Source: Ga0074130 sp035565355 (GTDB lineage Bacteria > Pseudomonadota > Gammaproteobacteria > Burkholderiales > Rhodocyclaceae). Taken from it: a stretch of DNA of 64,000 bases. Under the pieces are notes generated by a model that made no database searches, was not told where the DNA came from, and was given only the letters and a program-made list of their open reading frames with translations. The stretch's first letter is position 1; each line of letters starts with the position of its first letter. A program made the position numbers and the translations under genes. Below, in pieces: positions 53,121 through 62,353 of the stretch. The stretch lies in assembly GCA_035565355.1 (NCBI GenBank), contig DATMSM010000091.1:1-64000 (forward strand). Direction: 5' to 3'.

Positions 53121-54836
53121 ATGCCACGTCCACCAGAGCGTATCCGTCTCGGGGACCTGCTGATCCAGCAGAACCTGCTCACTGCAGATCAACTGCAGCT
53201 TGCGCTTACTGAACAGAAGCGCAGCGGGAGGCGGCTTGGCCGGATTTTCGTAGACAGCGGCTACGTTACAGAAGGCGGCATTGCCAAGGCGCTGGCACAC
53301 CAGCTCAAGGCCGACTTCATCGACCTCCAAAATTTCGAAACCCGGCCAGAATTGCTTAAATTGCTACCGGAAGGACCGGCACGGCGTTACCGTGCCATCC
53401 CGCTGGATGAAAAGAACGGCGTCCTGCGCATCGGCTTCGCCGACCCGACCGACCTCAGCGTCTATGACGAGGTCGCCCGCATCGTCAAGCGCGACATCGA
53501 CCTGGCCGTGGTCACCGAGAGCCAGCTCATGCCGCTGCTCGACCGCGTCTATCACCGCACCGAGGAAATCTCCGGCCTCGCCCGCGAACTCACCGCCGAG
53601 ATGGGCGACCTGCCCAGCGAGTTCGGCCTTGGCCTCAGCCTCACGCCGGGTGCCGAAGATGCGCCGGTGGTCAAGCTGCTGCAGACCGTGTTCGAGGAAG
53701 CCATTCGCCTGCGCGCCTCCGACATCCATATCGAGCCGCAGGAGAAGGCGCTGACCATACGCTTCCGTATCGACGGCGTACTGCATGTCCAGACCGAAGC
53801 CGACAGCAAGATTGCTGGTGCGCTGGTACTGCGCCTCAAGCTGATGTCGGGCCTGGACATTGCCGAAAAACGCCTGCCGCAGGACGGCCGCTTCCACATG
53901 AAGATCCGCGGTCAGGGCGTGGATGTGCGTATCTCAACCATGCCGACCCAACACGGCGAGTCGGTGGTCATGCGCCTGCTGGTGCAGAGCGGAGCCCTGC
54001 TCGAACTCGACCGCCTGCACATGCCGCCACGCGTACTGACGCGCTTTCGTCATGCCATCCACCAACCCGCCGGCATCGTGTTGGTCACTGGCCCCACCGG
54101 TTCGGGCAAGACCACCACGCTGTATGCCGCGCTTAACGAACTCAACAATCCACAGAACAAGATCATCACGGTCGAAGATCCTGTCGAATACCGCTTGTCT
54201 GGCCTCAACCAGGTGCAGGTGCACGACAAGATTGATCTCAGCTTCACGCGCGTGCTGCGCACCGCCCTGCGCCAGGATCCGGACATCATCCTGATCGGCG
54301 AAATGCGTGACGAAGAAACTGCCGAGATCGCCATGCGCGCCGCCATGACGGGCCACCTAGTGATGTCGACCCTGCACACCAACGACGCCGTGTCCACGCC
54401 GATACGCCTGCTCGACATGGGTGTGCCGCGCTACATGGTGGCGCTATCGCTGAAGATGGTGTTGGCCCAGCGCCTGGTGCGCACCATCTGCACGAACTGC
54501 GCGCAGCCTTACACGCCGGCCCCGCACGAGGCGCACTGGCTCAAATACGAGCTCGGCGATACCGTCGGGCAGCACCCTTACAGCAGCGGCGCCGGCTGTA
54601 CCCATTGCGCCCACACGGGCTATATAGGTCGCCAGGCGGTGTACGAATTCATTGAGATGACGCCACCGCTGGTGGAAGCGGCCAATGAAGGCGACCCCAA
54701 TACCTTCATGCAGCTGGGGCGCGAGCAGATGGCCGGCAACACCTTGCGTCGCGATGCCGTGCGCCTCGTCGTCAGTGGCCGCACCACCGTCGAGGAGGCC
54801 ATGCGCGTCTCCAGCCAGATCGAGGATGAGGCCTGA
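53121..54836 (+). CDS. mshE: MSHA pilus extension ATPase
   Basis: 571-aa GspE/PilB ATPase. Two MshEN c-di-GMP-binding repeats of the consensus RLGxx...Q are at residues 9-32 (RLGDLLIQQNLLTADQLQLA..Q) and 38-61 (RLGRIFVDSGYVTEGGIAKA..Q). Walker A is GPTGSGKTTTL, the Walker B region LIGEMRDEET, and the His box HLVMSTLHTND. A Zn tetra-Cys site follows (CTNC ... CTHC). The MshEN pair implies direct activation by c-di-GMP, as in Vibrio MshE. It is the first gene of the rightward unit. Confidence 0.96.
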   Translation: MPRPPERIRLGDLLIQQNLLTADQLQLALTEQKRSGRRLGRIFVDSGYVTEGGIAKALAHQLKADFIDLQNFETRPELLKLLPEGPARRYRAIPLDEKNGVLRIGFADPTDLSVYDEVARIVKRDIDLAVVTESQLMPLLDRVYHRTEEISGLARELTAEMGDLPSEFGLGLSLTPGAEDAPVVKLLQTVFEEAIRLRASDIHIEPQEKALTIRFRIDGVLHVQTEADSKIAGALVLRLKLMSGLDIAEKRLPQDGRFHMKIRGQGVDVRISTMPTQHGESVVMRLLVQSGALLELDRLHMPPRVLTRFRHAIHQPAGIVLVTGPTGSGKTTTLYAALNELNNPQNKIITVEDPVEYRLSGLNQVQVHDKIDLSFTRVLRTALRQDPDIILIGEMRDEETAEIAMRAAMTGHLVMSTLHTNDAVSTPIRLLDMGVPRYMVALSLKMVLAQRLVRTICTNCAQPYTPAPHEAHWLKYELGDTVGQHPYSSGAGCTHCAHTGYIGRQAVYEFIEMTPPLVEAANEGDPNTFMQLGREQMAGNTLRRDAVRLVVSGRTTVEEAMRVSSQIEDEA

Positions 54837-54850
54837 GGTGGAGGTACAAG

Positions 54851-56068
54851 ATGCCTAACTTCGCCTACCGCGGACGCAACAGCGCCGGCCAGCCCGTCGA
54901 AGGCATGCTGGAAGCCGTCAATGCCAACCTCGCTGCCGACGCCCTGCTCGGCGCCGGTGTGACGCCCTTGTTCATCGAGGAAAAGGCCGCCCGCAGCAGC
55001 CTCGATATCCAGTTGTTCAAGCCGCGCATCGGACATATCGATATCCTGTTATTCACGCGCCAGATTTACACGCTGCTTAAGGCCGGCGTGCCTATCATGC
55101 GGGCGCTGGCCAGTCTGCGCGACTCCAGCACCAACCCGGCCATGCAGAACATGCTGCAATCGCTGCGCGAAAGCCTGGATCAGGGCCGCGAGTTTTCCGT
55201 CTCCCTGGCGCGTCACCCCAAGGTGTTCACCCCCTTCTACCTGTCCATGGTGCGTGTCGGCGAAATGACAGGGCAACTGGAGGCCATCTTCTTGCGCCTC
55301 TTCGACCATCTCGCCTTCGAACGCTTCATGCGCGAGCAGATCAAGTCCGCGCTGCGCTATCCCATGTTCGTGCTTGCCGCCATGGTGATCGCCATGGTCG
55401 TCATCAATATTTTCGTGATCCCCGCCTTCGCCGACGTGTTCAAGGGCTTCGGCGCCGAACTGCCCTTCCTCACCCGCCTGCTGATCGGTGTCTCGAATTT
55501 CTTCGTGCAATGGTGGCCGGCCATGCTGCTGGGCCTGCTCGGCGCCGCTATCGTCTTCCGCCAGTGGCTGGCCACCGCCAGCGGCCGCTATCGCTGGGAT
55601 CATTTCAAGCTGAGTCTGCCCATCGCCGGCAAGATCGTGCAGAAAGCCACCATGGCGCGCTTCTCCCGCAGCTTCGCGTTGGCCGCGCGCTCCGGGGTGC
55701 CCATCATCCAGGCTCTGACCAACGTGGCCATGACGGTCGACAATGCCTGGATTGCCGACAAGCTGGAACACATGCGCGACGGCGTCGAACGCGGCGAGTC
55801 GGTGCTGCGCGCCGCCATCGCCACCGAGGCGTTTACACCCGTGGTGCTGCAGATGATCGCGGTCGGCGAAGAGTCGGGCGCACTTGACGAAATGATGGAA
55901 GAAATCGCCGATCTCTACCAGAACGAAGTCGAATACGAACTCAAAACACTGGCCCAGCAGATCGAACCGATACTGATCGTGATGCTGGGTATCATGGTTC
56001 TGATCCTGGCACTCGGCATCTTCCTGCCGATGTGGGACCTGGGCCGCGTCGCCCTCGGGAAGCAATAA
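54851..56068 (+). CDS. mshG: MSHA platform protein
   Basis: 405-aa inner-membrane platform of the GspF/PilC family, with two GspF cytoplasmic repeats. The conserved FTRQIYTLLKAGVPIMRAL opens the first, and the second begins ARFSRSFALAARSGVPIIQA. Three membrane segments are visible: YPMFVLAAMVIAMVVINIFVI, WWPAMLLGLLGAAIV and PILIVMLGIMVLILALGIFLP. GGAGG ribosome site; it follows mshE by 14 nt. Confidence 0.95.
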   Translation: MPNFAYRGRNSAGQPVEGMLEAVNANLAADALLGAGVTPLFIEEKAARSSLDIQLFKPRIGHIDILLFTRQIYTLLKAGVPIMRALASLRDSSTNPAMQNMLQSLRESLDQGREFSVSLARHPKVFTPFYLSMVRVGEMTGQLEAIFLRLFDHLAFERFMREQIKSALRYPMFVLAAMVIAMVVINIFVIPAFADVFKGFGAELPFLTRLLIGVSNFFVQWWPAMLLGLLGAAIVFRQWLATASGRYRWDHFKLSLPIAGKIVQKATMARFSRSFALAARSGVPIIQALTNVAMTVDNAWIADKLEHMRDGVERGESVLRAAIATEAFTPVVLQMIAVGEESGALDEMMEEIADLYQNEVEYELKTLAQQIEPILIVMLGIMVLILALGIFLPMWDLGRVALGKQ

Positions 56069-56085
56069 CAGGAGCCGCTGAAGTA

Positions 56086-56628
56086 ATGAAAAACATGCAC
56101 GCAAGCACCTACCCAATGCAAGCCCGAGCACAGCGGGGCTTTACCCTGATCGAACTGATCGTGGTGATCACCATCATCGGCATCCTCGCCGCAGTGGCTC
56201 TGCCTCGCCTTATCGACGCCCAGCGCGACGCACGCATTGCCAAGGCCCAGGCCACCTACGGCCTGCTGCGCTCAGCCTCGGCGCTCGGGCATTCGCGCTG
56301 CCAACTGGACCTGGCCAACCCGGGCACCAGCGCAACCGTAATCAACTGCGCCTCAAATCCGCCCATGGTGAACATGGAAGGCACCATGGTGCGCATCGCC
56401 AATCGCTACCCCTCGGCCACTGCCGACGGCATCGATGTCGCCGCAAATATCAATGCCGCCAGCGACGGACTCATCATCAGCAATGGCGGCAGTGGGCCGG
56501 CCAACCAACGCATCTACGACATTGCTGGCGGCACTGCGCCCAACTGTCGCATCACCTACCAGGAAGCAACAAGCAACGCCGGCATCTTCGTCGCACCCGT
56601 CATTTCCGTCACCATCACAGGCTGTTGA
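56086..56628 (+). CDS. mshB: MSHA pilin-like protein MshB
   Basis: 180-aa prepilin. An unusually long leader (MKNMHASTYPMQARAQRG) precedes FTLIELIVVITIIGILAAVA. The remainder is larger than MshA. It has four or more Cys (HSRCQLDL, INCAS, NCRITY and the terminal GC). Position between mshG and mshA matches mshB in Vibrio/Shewanella. AGGAG ribosome site is 11 nt before the ATG. Confidence 0.85.
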   Translation: MKNMHASTYPMQARAQRGFTLIELIVVITIIGILAAVALPRLIDAQRDARIAKAQATYGLLRSASALGHSRCQLDLANPGTSATVINCASNPPMVNMEGTMVRIANRYPSATADGIDVAANINAASDGLIISNGGSGPANQRIYDIAGGTAPNCRITYQEATSNAGIFVAPVISVTITGC

Positions 56629-56647
56629 TTTTTTAAGGAGTATCACC

Positions 56648-57073
56648 ATGAAGAAGCAATCCGGTTTCACCCTGATCGAACTGATCGTCGTCATCGTCAT
56701 TCTCGGTATCTTGGCCGCAGTCGCCCTGCCCCGTTTCGTCAACTTTGGCGCAGATGCGCGTGCGGCTGCAACCCAGGGCGTCGCTGGCGCGATGGCTTCG
56801 GCTTCGAGCATCAACTTTGGTAACCGCAGCCTCGGTACTGCCGCAGTTCCTCGCGGCGTTGCCGTCGCAGGAGACGCGGACGACATCTGTGCCAACGGCT
56901 CTGCTCTCTGGGGTGCAGCCGGGATCATGCAAGGCGGCCTCCCTGCCGGCTACACGCTGTCAGTCGCTCCGGGTAGCCCTGCGGCCTGCGCCGCCAACGC
57001 AACTGTTCAGTGCCGCGTGACCGCTACCGGCAACGTCGAGTTCGCTGACGCCACCATTATCTGCATCCCCTAA
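56648..57073 (+). CDS. mshA: MSHA major pilin
   Basis: 141-aa prepilin: leader MKKQSG, mature FTLIELIVVIVILGILAAVALPRFVNFG with Glu5. Cys pairs lie in the C-terminal half (DDICANG, AACAAN, VQCRVT, IICIP). The strongest ribosome site of the cluster (AAGGAG at 56635-56640) is 7 nt before ATG 56648, fitting high expression. No terminator separates it from mshI, 12 nt later. Confidence 0.92.
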   Translation: MKKQSGFTLIELIVVIVILGILAAVALPRFVNFGADARAAATQGVAGAMASASSINFGNRSLGTAAVPRGVAVAGDADDICANGSALWGAAGIMQGGLPAGYTLSVAPGSPAACAANATVQCRVTATGNVEFADATIICIP

Positions 57074-57085
57074 ATCGATAGGCCT

Positions 57086-58729
57086 ATGGCTTTGTACGGC
57101 AAATCTGCAAGCAACAGCGCCCGCCCGCGTCTGGCCGTCGTCCTTCACGACGGGCGGCTGGATGTGGTCGCGGTGGAGCACGGTCGCGACCAGCGGCCAC
57201 GCATTACGCGCTGCGAGTCCTATCCGGTTGAGGGTGGGCTCGCGGCCGCACTTGCGCGCCTGCGCCAGGGCGGCAAGCTCAGTGGTGACTGCCTCACGCT
57301 GCTAGGGCCACGGGAATACCAGTTCCTCTCCATCGAGGCGCCGCCCCTGCCGGATGCCGCACCGCAAGCCGAACTGCGCGAGGCGGTGCGCTGGAAGATC
57401 AAGGACATGGTGGACTTCCCGGTCAGCGCCGCCGGGGTGGACGCCTTGCCGGTGCCAAGCCAGCCTGGACGCGCGGCGACAGCGCTCGCCGTGGCCGCCA
57501 GCCATGCCGTACTACGGCCTGTTATCGAGCGCTTTCAGGATGCCAAGGCCCATCTCGTCGGCATCGGCGTTGCTGAAATCGCCCAGCGCAACATTGCTGC
57601 CCTGTTCGAAACGCCGGACCGGGCGCTTGCCCTGCTCAGCTTCGGCAGCGACGGCGGCCTGCTGACACTGAGCTGTAACGGCAAGCTGTATGCGACACGC
57701 CGTCTCGACATCAGCGCAGCGGATCTTGCCGGAAGCAATGACCACTACGAGCGCGCCGTCCTCGACGTGCAGCGCTCGCTGGACAACTTCGATCGCAACT
57801 TCAGCCATCTGAGCCTGCAGCGCCTGCTGGTGCTGCCGGTGCCCGGCGCGGACGACTTTGTCAGCCACCTGCGCGACAACCTTTATCAGCCGGTGGAAAG
57901 CCTGGTCATCAGCGACGGCCTCGATATCAGCGCCGCCCCCATGCTCGCCAATGCCGCGACCCTGGCCGATGCGCTACCGGCCATCGGCCTCGCCCTGACG
58001 CGGGATGACGTGCCGGGGCTGAACCTGTTCGACCCGACCCTGCAGCGCCAGCAAGACCCCTGGACTGCGCGCAACCTGGGCCGTGGCCTCGCGGCGGCGC
58101 TGCTTGTCTGCGTGGCATGGGGCGGCTGGTCGTATTGGCGGCAGGCTTCCGCCAGTACGGCGCTGGCCGAACTGCAGCCGCAACTGCAGGCGGCGCGTGC
58201 TGAGGCGCAGCAACTGCGGCAGAAAATTGGGCATGCCCAGCCCAATGTCGACCTGAGCGCCGAGCTGGACAACGGCCGCCTGCGCCTGCAGTCGCGCACC
58301 GAGGTACTGGCCCTGCTGAAGAAGGGCATGGCCCCGGAAAACGGCAGCCCGGTCGAGTGGCTGAGCGGCTTTGCACGTCAGATTCCCAACGGTCTGTGGC
58401 TGACCGGCTTTGCCATCAACGCCGAAACCGGCGCACTGGAAATCCGCGGCCGCACCACCGACCCGCGCCTGATCCCTGAATACCTGCACCGCCTCAACGC
58501 CGAGCCGGCTTTCAAGGGGCGCACCTTCGCCGCGCTCCAGATCAGCGGCGGCTCCCCTGCCACCGAGGCGCCCACCGCGTCCGCAATAACGGCGGCCCCG
58601 GCTGCAGCCGCCACGACAACGGCCGGCACCACGCCGACAACTGGCGCGCAGGCCGCGATACCCGCCGCAAACAGCTATCACGAATTCGTGCTGAGCTCGA
58701 CCCAGATCGAAAGCGGAGGCCGCTCATGA
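57086..58729 (+). CDS. mshI: MSHA biogenesis protein MshI
   Basis: 547 aa, fusion of a PilM-like actin-fold half with a PilN-like membrane half. The first about 310 residues are the actin-like part (RLAVVLHDGRLDVVAV and ALALLSFGSDGGLLTLS). A single membrane segment lies near 330 (GLAAALLVCVAWGGWSYW), then a coiled coil and a PilN-type globular domain. The Ala/Pro/Thr-rich stretch near 490-525 is a linker. This protein anchors the inner-membrane alignment complex with MshJ and MshK. It overlaps mshJ by 4 nt. Confidence 0.9.
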   Translation: MALYGKSASNSARPRLAVVLHDGRLDVVAVEHGRDQRPRITRCESYPVEGGLAAALARLRQGGKLSGDCLTLLGPREYQFLSIEAPPLPDAAPQAELREAVRWKIKDMVDFPVSAAGVDALPVPSQPGRAATALAVAASHAVLRPVIERFQDAKAHLVGIGVAEIAQRNIAALFETPDRALALLSFGSDGGLLTLSCNGKLYATRRLDISAADLAGSNDHYERAVLDVQRSLDNFDRNFSHLSLQRLLVLPVPGADDFVSHLRDNLYQPVESLVISDGLDISAAPMLANAATLADALPAIGLALTRDDVPGLNLFDPTLQRQQDPWTARNLGRGLAAALLVCVAWGGWSYWRQASASTALAELQPQLQAARAEAQQLRQKIGHAQPNVDLSAELDNGRLRLQSRTEVLALLKKGMAPENGSPVEWLSGFARQIPNGLWLTGFAINAETGALEIRGRTTDPRLIPEYLHRLNAEPAFKGRTFAALQISGGSPATEAPTASAITAAPAAAATTTAGTTPTTGAQAAIPAANSYHEFVLSSTQIESGGRS

Positions 58730-59430
58730 GCCAGCAAACCCTGATGGATCGCTACAGCAAACTGAAACTGAACGAACGCCGCCTGATCCTGGTCGGTGCG
58801 GTCGCAGGCACCGTGCTGCTGGGCTATCACTTTTTCATTGAACCGTTACAGCAGCAGGCCTCCGCCTATCGCAAGCAGATCGAGGCCCAGAGCAAGGAAC
58901 TGGCGGACCTGCACAACCTCCTGCCCGGCCTGCGCCAACAGGCTGCCGACCCCGATGCGCGCCTGCGCGCGGATATCGGCAGCACGCAACAGCAGCTTGC
59001 GCAGATCGACACCGAACTGCAGCAGTACGCCCACCTGCTGGTTGCGCCGGCACAAATGCCGCGCCTGCTGCAGAACATGCTGGCACGCCATCGCGGCCTG
59101 GAGCTGGTCAGCCTCAAGACCATCGCTGCCACGCCGCTGCTGCAGCCCCGGCCGGAAGCAACGCCGAACGGTACGCCCGCCGCCAACACCGCCCAGGCGG
59201 TGGGTACGCACCCGCCTGCCCCACCGCCTGGCGGCATCTATCGCCACGGTCTGGAAATCACCGTCGCCGGCAGCTACACCGAGCTGCTCGCCTATGCCAA
59301 GGAACTGCAGGGCGTCTCGCCGCGTCCTCTGTGGAGCGGGCTCGCCCTCAAGGTGGTCGAATATCCGCGTAGCGAACTGACCTTCACGCTCTACACCCTC
59401 AGTCTGGATCTGCCATGGCTCGCTGTCTGA
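58726..59430 (+). CDS. mshJ: MSHA biogenesis protein MshJ
   Basis: 234 aa, PilO-like. One membrane helix near residues 20-42 (RLILVGAVAGTVLLGYHFFI), then a long coiled coil and a ferredoxin-like periplasmic domain (ITVAGSYTELLAYAKEL). It pairs with the PilN-like end of MshI. It overlaps mshI by 4 nt and mshK by 16 nt. Confidence 0.9.
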   Translation: MSQQTLMDRYSKLKLNERRLILVGAVAGTVLLGYHFFIEPLQQQASAYRKQIEAQSKELADLHNLLPGLRQQAADPDARLRADIGSTQQQLAQIDTELQQYAHLLVAPAQMPRLLQNMLARHRGLELVSLKTIAATPLLQPRPEATPNGTPAANTAQAVGTHPPAPPPGGIYRHGLEITVAGSYTELLAYAKELQGVSPRPLWSGLALKVVEYPRSELTFTLYTLSLDLPWLAV

Positions 59431-59792
59431 ATCTTTCCGGCTTCACGCTCGCCGTCTTGGCCGGTCTGCTCTGCGGCAGCCTGCAGGCCGAACCCTTGCG
59501 CGACCCGACCCGCCCGCCCGGCAGCAGCGAATACGCCCCCGGCCAGGCCGACAGCGGCCTGCAAAGCATCGTTCGCCGCGAAGGCCAAAAACCGCGCGCA
59601 CTGATCAATGGTGAAATGGTCGCGCTTGGTGAGAAGGTCGGCGGCCCCGCCGGCAGCCAGCGCCTGATCGCCATCAATGAAGACAACGTGGTTCTGCGCG
59701 ACGAGCAAGGCAATCGCGAAACCCTGCAACTAACGCCGACGGTCAGCAAGACCCTGACCAAACCCAACTCTTCCGCATCCCGCCAACCATGA
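59415..59792 (+). CDS. mshK: MSHA biogenesis protein MshK
   Basis: 125 aa, PilP-like. Signal sequence FTLAVLAGLLCGSLQAE; the mature part begins PLRDPTRPPG, the usual start of MshK/GspC-HR-like domains, and keeps the beta-domain pattern (RALINGEMVALGEKV). It links the inner-membrane complex to the secretin. It overlaps mshL by 4 nt. Confidence 0.86.
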   Translation: MARCLNLSGFTLAVLAGLLCGSLQAEPLRDPTRPPGSSEYAPGQADSGLQSIVRREGQKPRALINGEMVALGEKVGGPAGSQRLIAINEDNVVLRDEQGNRETLQLTPTVSKTLTKPNSSASRQP

Positions 59793-61504
59793 AGATGCCC
59801 ATACGCCACCTCGCCCTGCCGCTCATCGCCGTATTGCTAGGCGCCTGCAGCCACTCCCAGTTTCGCAAGGACGAAACCCGCGACCAGATCGACGCCGAGT
59901 TGCGCCAGGCACGCAACCAGATGGTCGCCGATGCAGCCGCTGAAAAAGCCCTGATGCCGCCGCTCGCCGTCATCAATCCGGTGCCGGAGGTGAAGGAACC
60001 GCGCTTCGACCTTTCCGTGGTCAACTCGCCGGCACCGCAGGTCTTCATGGCCATCGTCAGCGGCACACGCTACAACATGCTGATCACCCCGGACGTTGCC
60101 GGCAACATCACCATCAGTCTCAAGGATGTCACCGTGCGCGAGGCGCTCGACTCGATCCGCGAACTCTACGGCTACGAGTACCGCATCCAGGGCAACCGCA
60201 TCAGCATCCAGCCGAATACGCTGCAGACCCGGGTCTTCCAGATCAATTACCTGGCCGCCATGCGCTCCGGGGAAACCGAGTTGCGCGTGACCTCCAGCGC
60301 CGTCGGCAGCGGCAGCAACCCGAATATGACCGGTAGCAATATGGCCTATCCGAATCAGGTCATGCCGACGCAGACCGGTACCACGCCGAACACCATGCAG
60401 CAGAGCACGATCACCTCGCGAGTGCGCACCACCTCGAAGCACGATTTCTGGGACAGCCTCAACACGGCCCTGCAGGCCATCGTGGGCACCGAGGGCGGCC
60501 GCAATGTGGTGGTCACGCCGAGCTCCGGCGTCGTCCTGGTGCGCGCCATGCCGGCGGAGATCCGCGCCATCGAGAACTATCTGCGCGCCACCCAGGCCAT
60601 TGCCGACCGCCAGGTCATGCTGGAAGCCAAGATCATCGAGGTCACACTGAATGAGTCCTTCCAGGCCGGCGTGAACTGGGCCAGCTTTCACGGCGTGAAC
60701 AACCGCGGCACGATCGGCAATCTGCGTCCGGGTACGGGCCTCGTACCAACCGGCAACCCCGATGCCTCCGCCATAGGAAACGGCTCGGTATCCACCATTC
60801 CCGGTGTCGCCGGCGGCATCGCCACCGCCGCATCGAGCACCGCCAACACCGGCTTCTTCGGCCTGGCCCTGCAGACCGCCAACTTCGCCGCCCTGATCAA
60901 CTTCCTGGAAACCCAGGGCTCGGTGTCGGTGCTGTCCAGCCCGCGCGTTGCCACGCTCAACAACCAGAAGGCCGTGCTCAAGGTCGGTACCGACGAGCTC
61001 TACGTCACCAACGTGACTACCAACACCACCACCAACGTCACCGGGAATTCCACATTCTCGCCCAGCGTCACGCTGCAGCCCTACTTCTCGGGCATCGCGC
61101 TCGATGTCACGCCACAGATCGACGAGGACGACAATATCGTCCTGCACATCCACCCCTCGGTCAGCACCGTGCAGGAAAAGGAAAAGAACATCGACCTCGG
61201 CACGCTCGGCCAGTTCAAGCTGCCGCTGGCCGCCTCGACCGTCAACGAAAGCGACAGCATCGTGCGCGCCAGAGACGGTCTCATCGTCGCCATCGGCGGC
61301 CTGATGAGCCAGACCAGCATCATCGACCGCTCCGGCGTACCCGGCTCGCTCGGCAGCGATGCCGGCACGCTGCTCGGCCAGCGCGGCCGCAGCGCGCAGA
61401 AGCGTGAGCTGGTGATCCTGCTCAAGCCCACCCTGATCCGCAGCGACCGCCCGAGCCGCGAACTCGAAGACATCGCTGAGCGCTTCGAGAAAATGGGGCG
61501 CTGA
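59789..61504 (+). CDS. mshL: MSHA secretin
   Basis: 571-aa outer-membrane secretin of the PilQ/GspD family. Lipoprotein signal with lipobox LLGAC near residue 14. An N-terminal STN-like domain (ISLKDVTVREALDSIRELYG) is followed by the secretin domain with LEAKIIEVTLNESFQAGVNW and VSVLSSPRVATLNNQKAVLK. The C-terminal signature is VARDGLIVAIGGLM-like (RDGLIVAIGGLMSQTS). It forms the outer-membrane gate of the pilus. Confidence 0.95.
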   Translation: MKMPIRHLALPLIAVLLGACSHSQFRKDETRDQIDAELRQARNQMVADAAAEKALMPPLAVINPVPEVKEPRFDLSVVNSPAPQVFMAIVSGTRYNMLITPDVAGNITISLKDVTVREALDSIRELYGYEYRIQGNRISIQPNTLQTRVFQINYLAAMRSGETELRVTSSAVGSGSNPNMTGSNMAYPNQVMPTQTGTTPNTMQQSTITSRVRTTSKHDFWDSLNTALQAIVGTEGGRNVVVTPSSGVVLVRAMPAEIRAIENYLRATQAIADRQVMLEAKIIEVTLNESFQAGVNWASFHGVNNRGTIGNLRPGTGLVPTGNPDASAIGNGSVSTIPGVAGGIATAASSTANTGFFGLALQTANFAALINFLETQGSVSVLSSPRVATLNNQKAVLKVGTDELYVTNVTTNTTTNVTGNSTFSPSVTLQPYFSGIALDVTPQIDEDDNIVLHIHPSVSTVQEKEKNIDLGTLGQFKLPLAASTVNESDSIVRARDGLIVAIGGLMSQTSIIDRSGVPGSLGSDAGTLLGQRGRSAQKRELVILLKPTLIRSDRPSRELEDIAERFEKMGR

Positions 61505-61510
61505 CAGGCA

Positions 61511-62347
61511 ATGTATCTCGCCCATTTCGGTCTCAATGAACTGCCGTTCAGCATCACGCCGGACACGCAGTTCATTTACGCGGGCAGCAGCCACCAGGGT
61601 GCACTCAATACCCTGATGATCGCGTATCGGACCGGCGAGGGCTTCATCAAGGTCACCGGCGAAGTCGGCACCGGCAAAACGCTTCTGTGCCGGCGCTTTT
61701 TGGCCTCGCTCGACCCGCATACGGTGGCCGCCTATATCCCCAACCCCATGCTGGAGCCGCGCGCACTGCTCGCCGCCGTGGCCGAAGAGCTCGGCGCAGA
61801 GCCCGGCAACGATGCGGCCTTCCTTATCAAGAGTATCAGCCGCCGCCTGCTTGATCTGGCAGCCGAGGGAAAGAGCGCACTGGTGTGTATTGACGAGGCG
61901 CAGACCATGCCCCCGCTGACGCTGGAAAGCCTCAGGCTGCTATCGAATCTCGAGACCGAAAAACGTAAGCTGCTGCAGATCATCCTCTTCGGCCAGCCCG
62001 AGCTGGACGAGAAACTCGCGGCGCCGTCGGCGCGTCAATTGTTGCAACGCATCGTCTTCCATCACGACATCGCCCCCTTGCCCCGAGCCGAGCTGCAGTC
62101 CTACCTCGATCACCGCATGCAGGTCGCCGGCCATCGCGGCGAATCCCTGTTCCTGCCGGCGGCGACGCGCCAGATCCATCGCCACTCCGGCGGCACGCCG
62201 CGTCTCGTCAATATATTGGCGCACAAGGCGCTGATCTGCGCCTACGGTGCCGGCCGCCACCAGATCACGGCCGACATGGTGCGCCGCGCCGCCGCCGACA
62301 CTCAGGGCGTAAAACCATCGCGCTGGTGGTGGCAGTTTGCCCTCTGA
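61511..62347 (+). CDS. mshM: MSHA biogenesis ATPase MshM (ExeA-like)
   Basis: 278-aa AAA+ ATPase of the GspA/ExeA type. Start MYLAHFGLNELPFSITPD is the family hallmark. Walker A GEVGTGKTLL, Walker B ALVCIDEAQ, and the sensor region (HSGGTPRLVNILAHKAL). In other systems this type helps place the secretin through peptidoglycan. It follows mshL by 6 nt. Confidence 0.94.
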   Translation: MYLAHFGLNELPFSITPDTQFIYAGSSHQGALNTLMIAYRTGEGFIKVTGEVGTGKTLLCRRFLASLDPHTVAAYIPNPMLEPRALLAAVAEELGAEPGNDAAFLIKSISRRLLDLAAEGKSALVCIDEAQTMPPLTLESLRLLSNLETEKRKLLQIILFGQPELDEKLAAPSARQLLQRIVFHHDIAPLPRAELQSYLDHRMQVAGHRGESLFLPAATRQIHRHSGGTPRLVNILAHKALICAYGAGRHQITADMVRRAAADTQGVKPSRWWWQFAL

Positions 62348-62353
62348 AGATAC

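Noticed and set aside
59837..61720. Minus-strand frame of 627 codons across mshL
   Set aside because: Antisense shadow of the secretin gene; low-complexity Asp/Ala/Gly/Val product with no domain.
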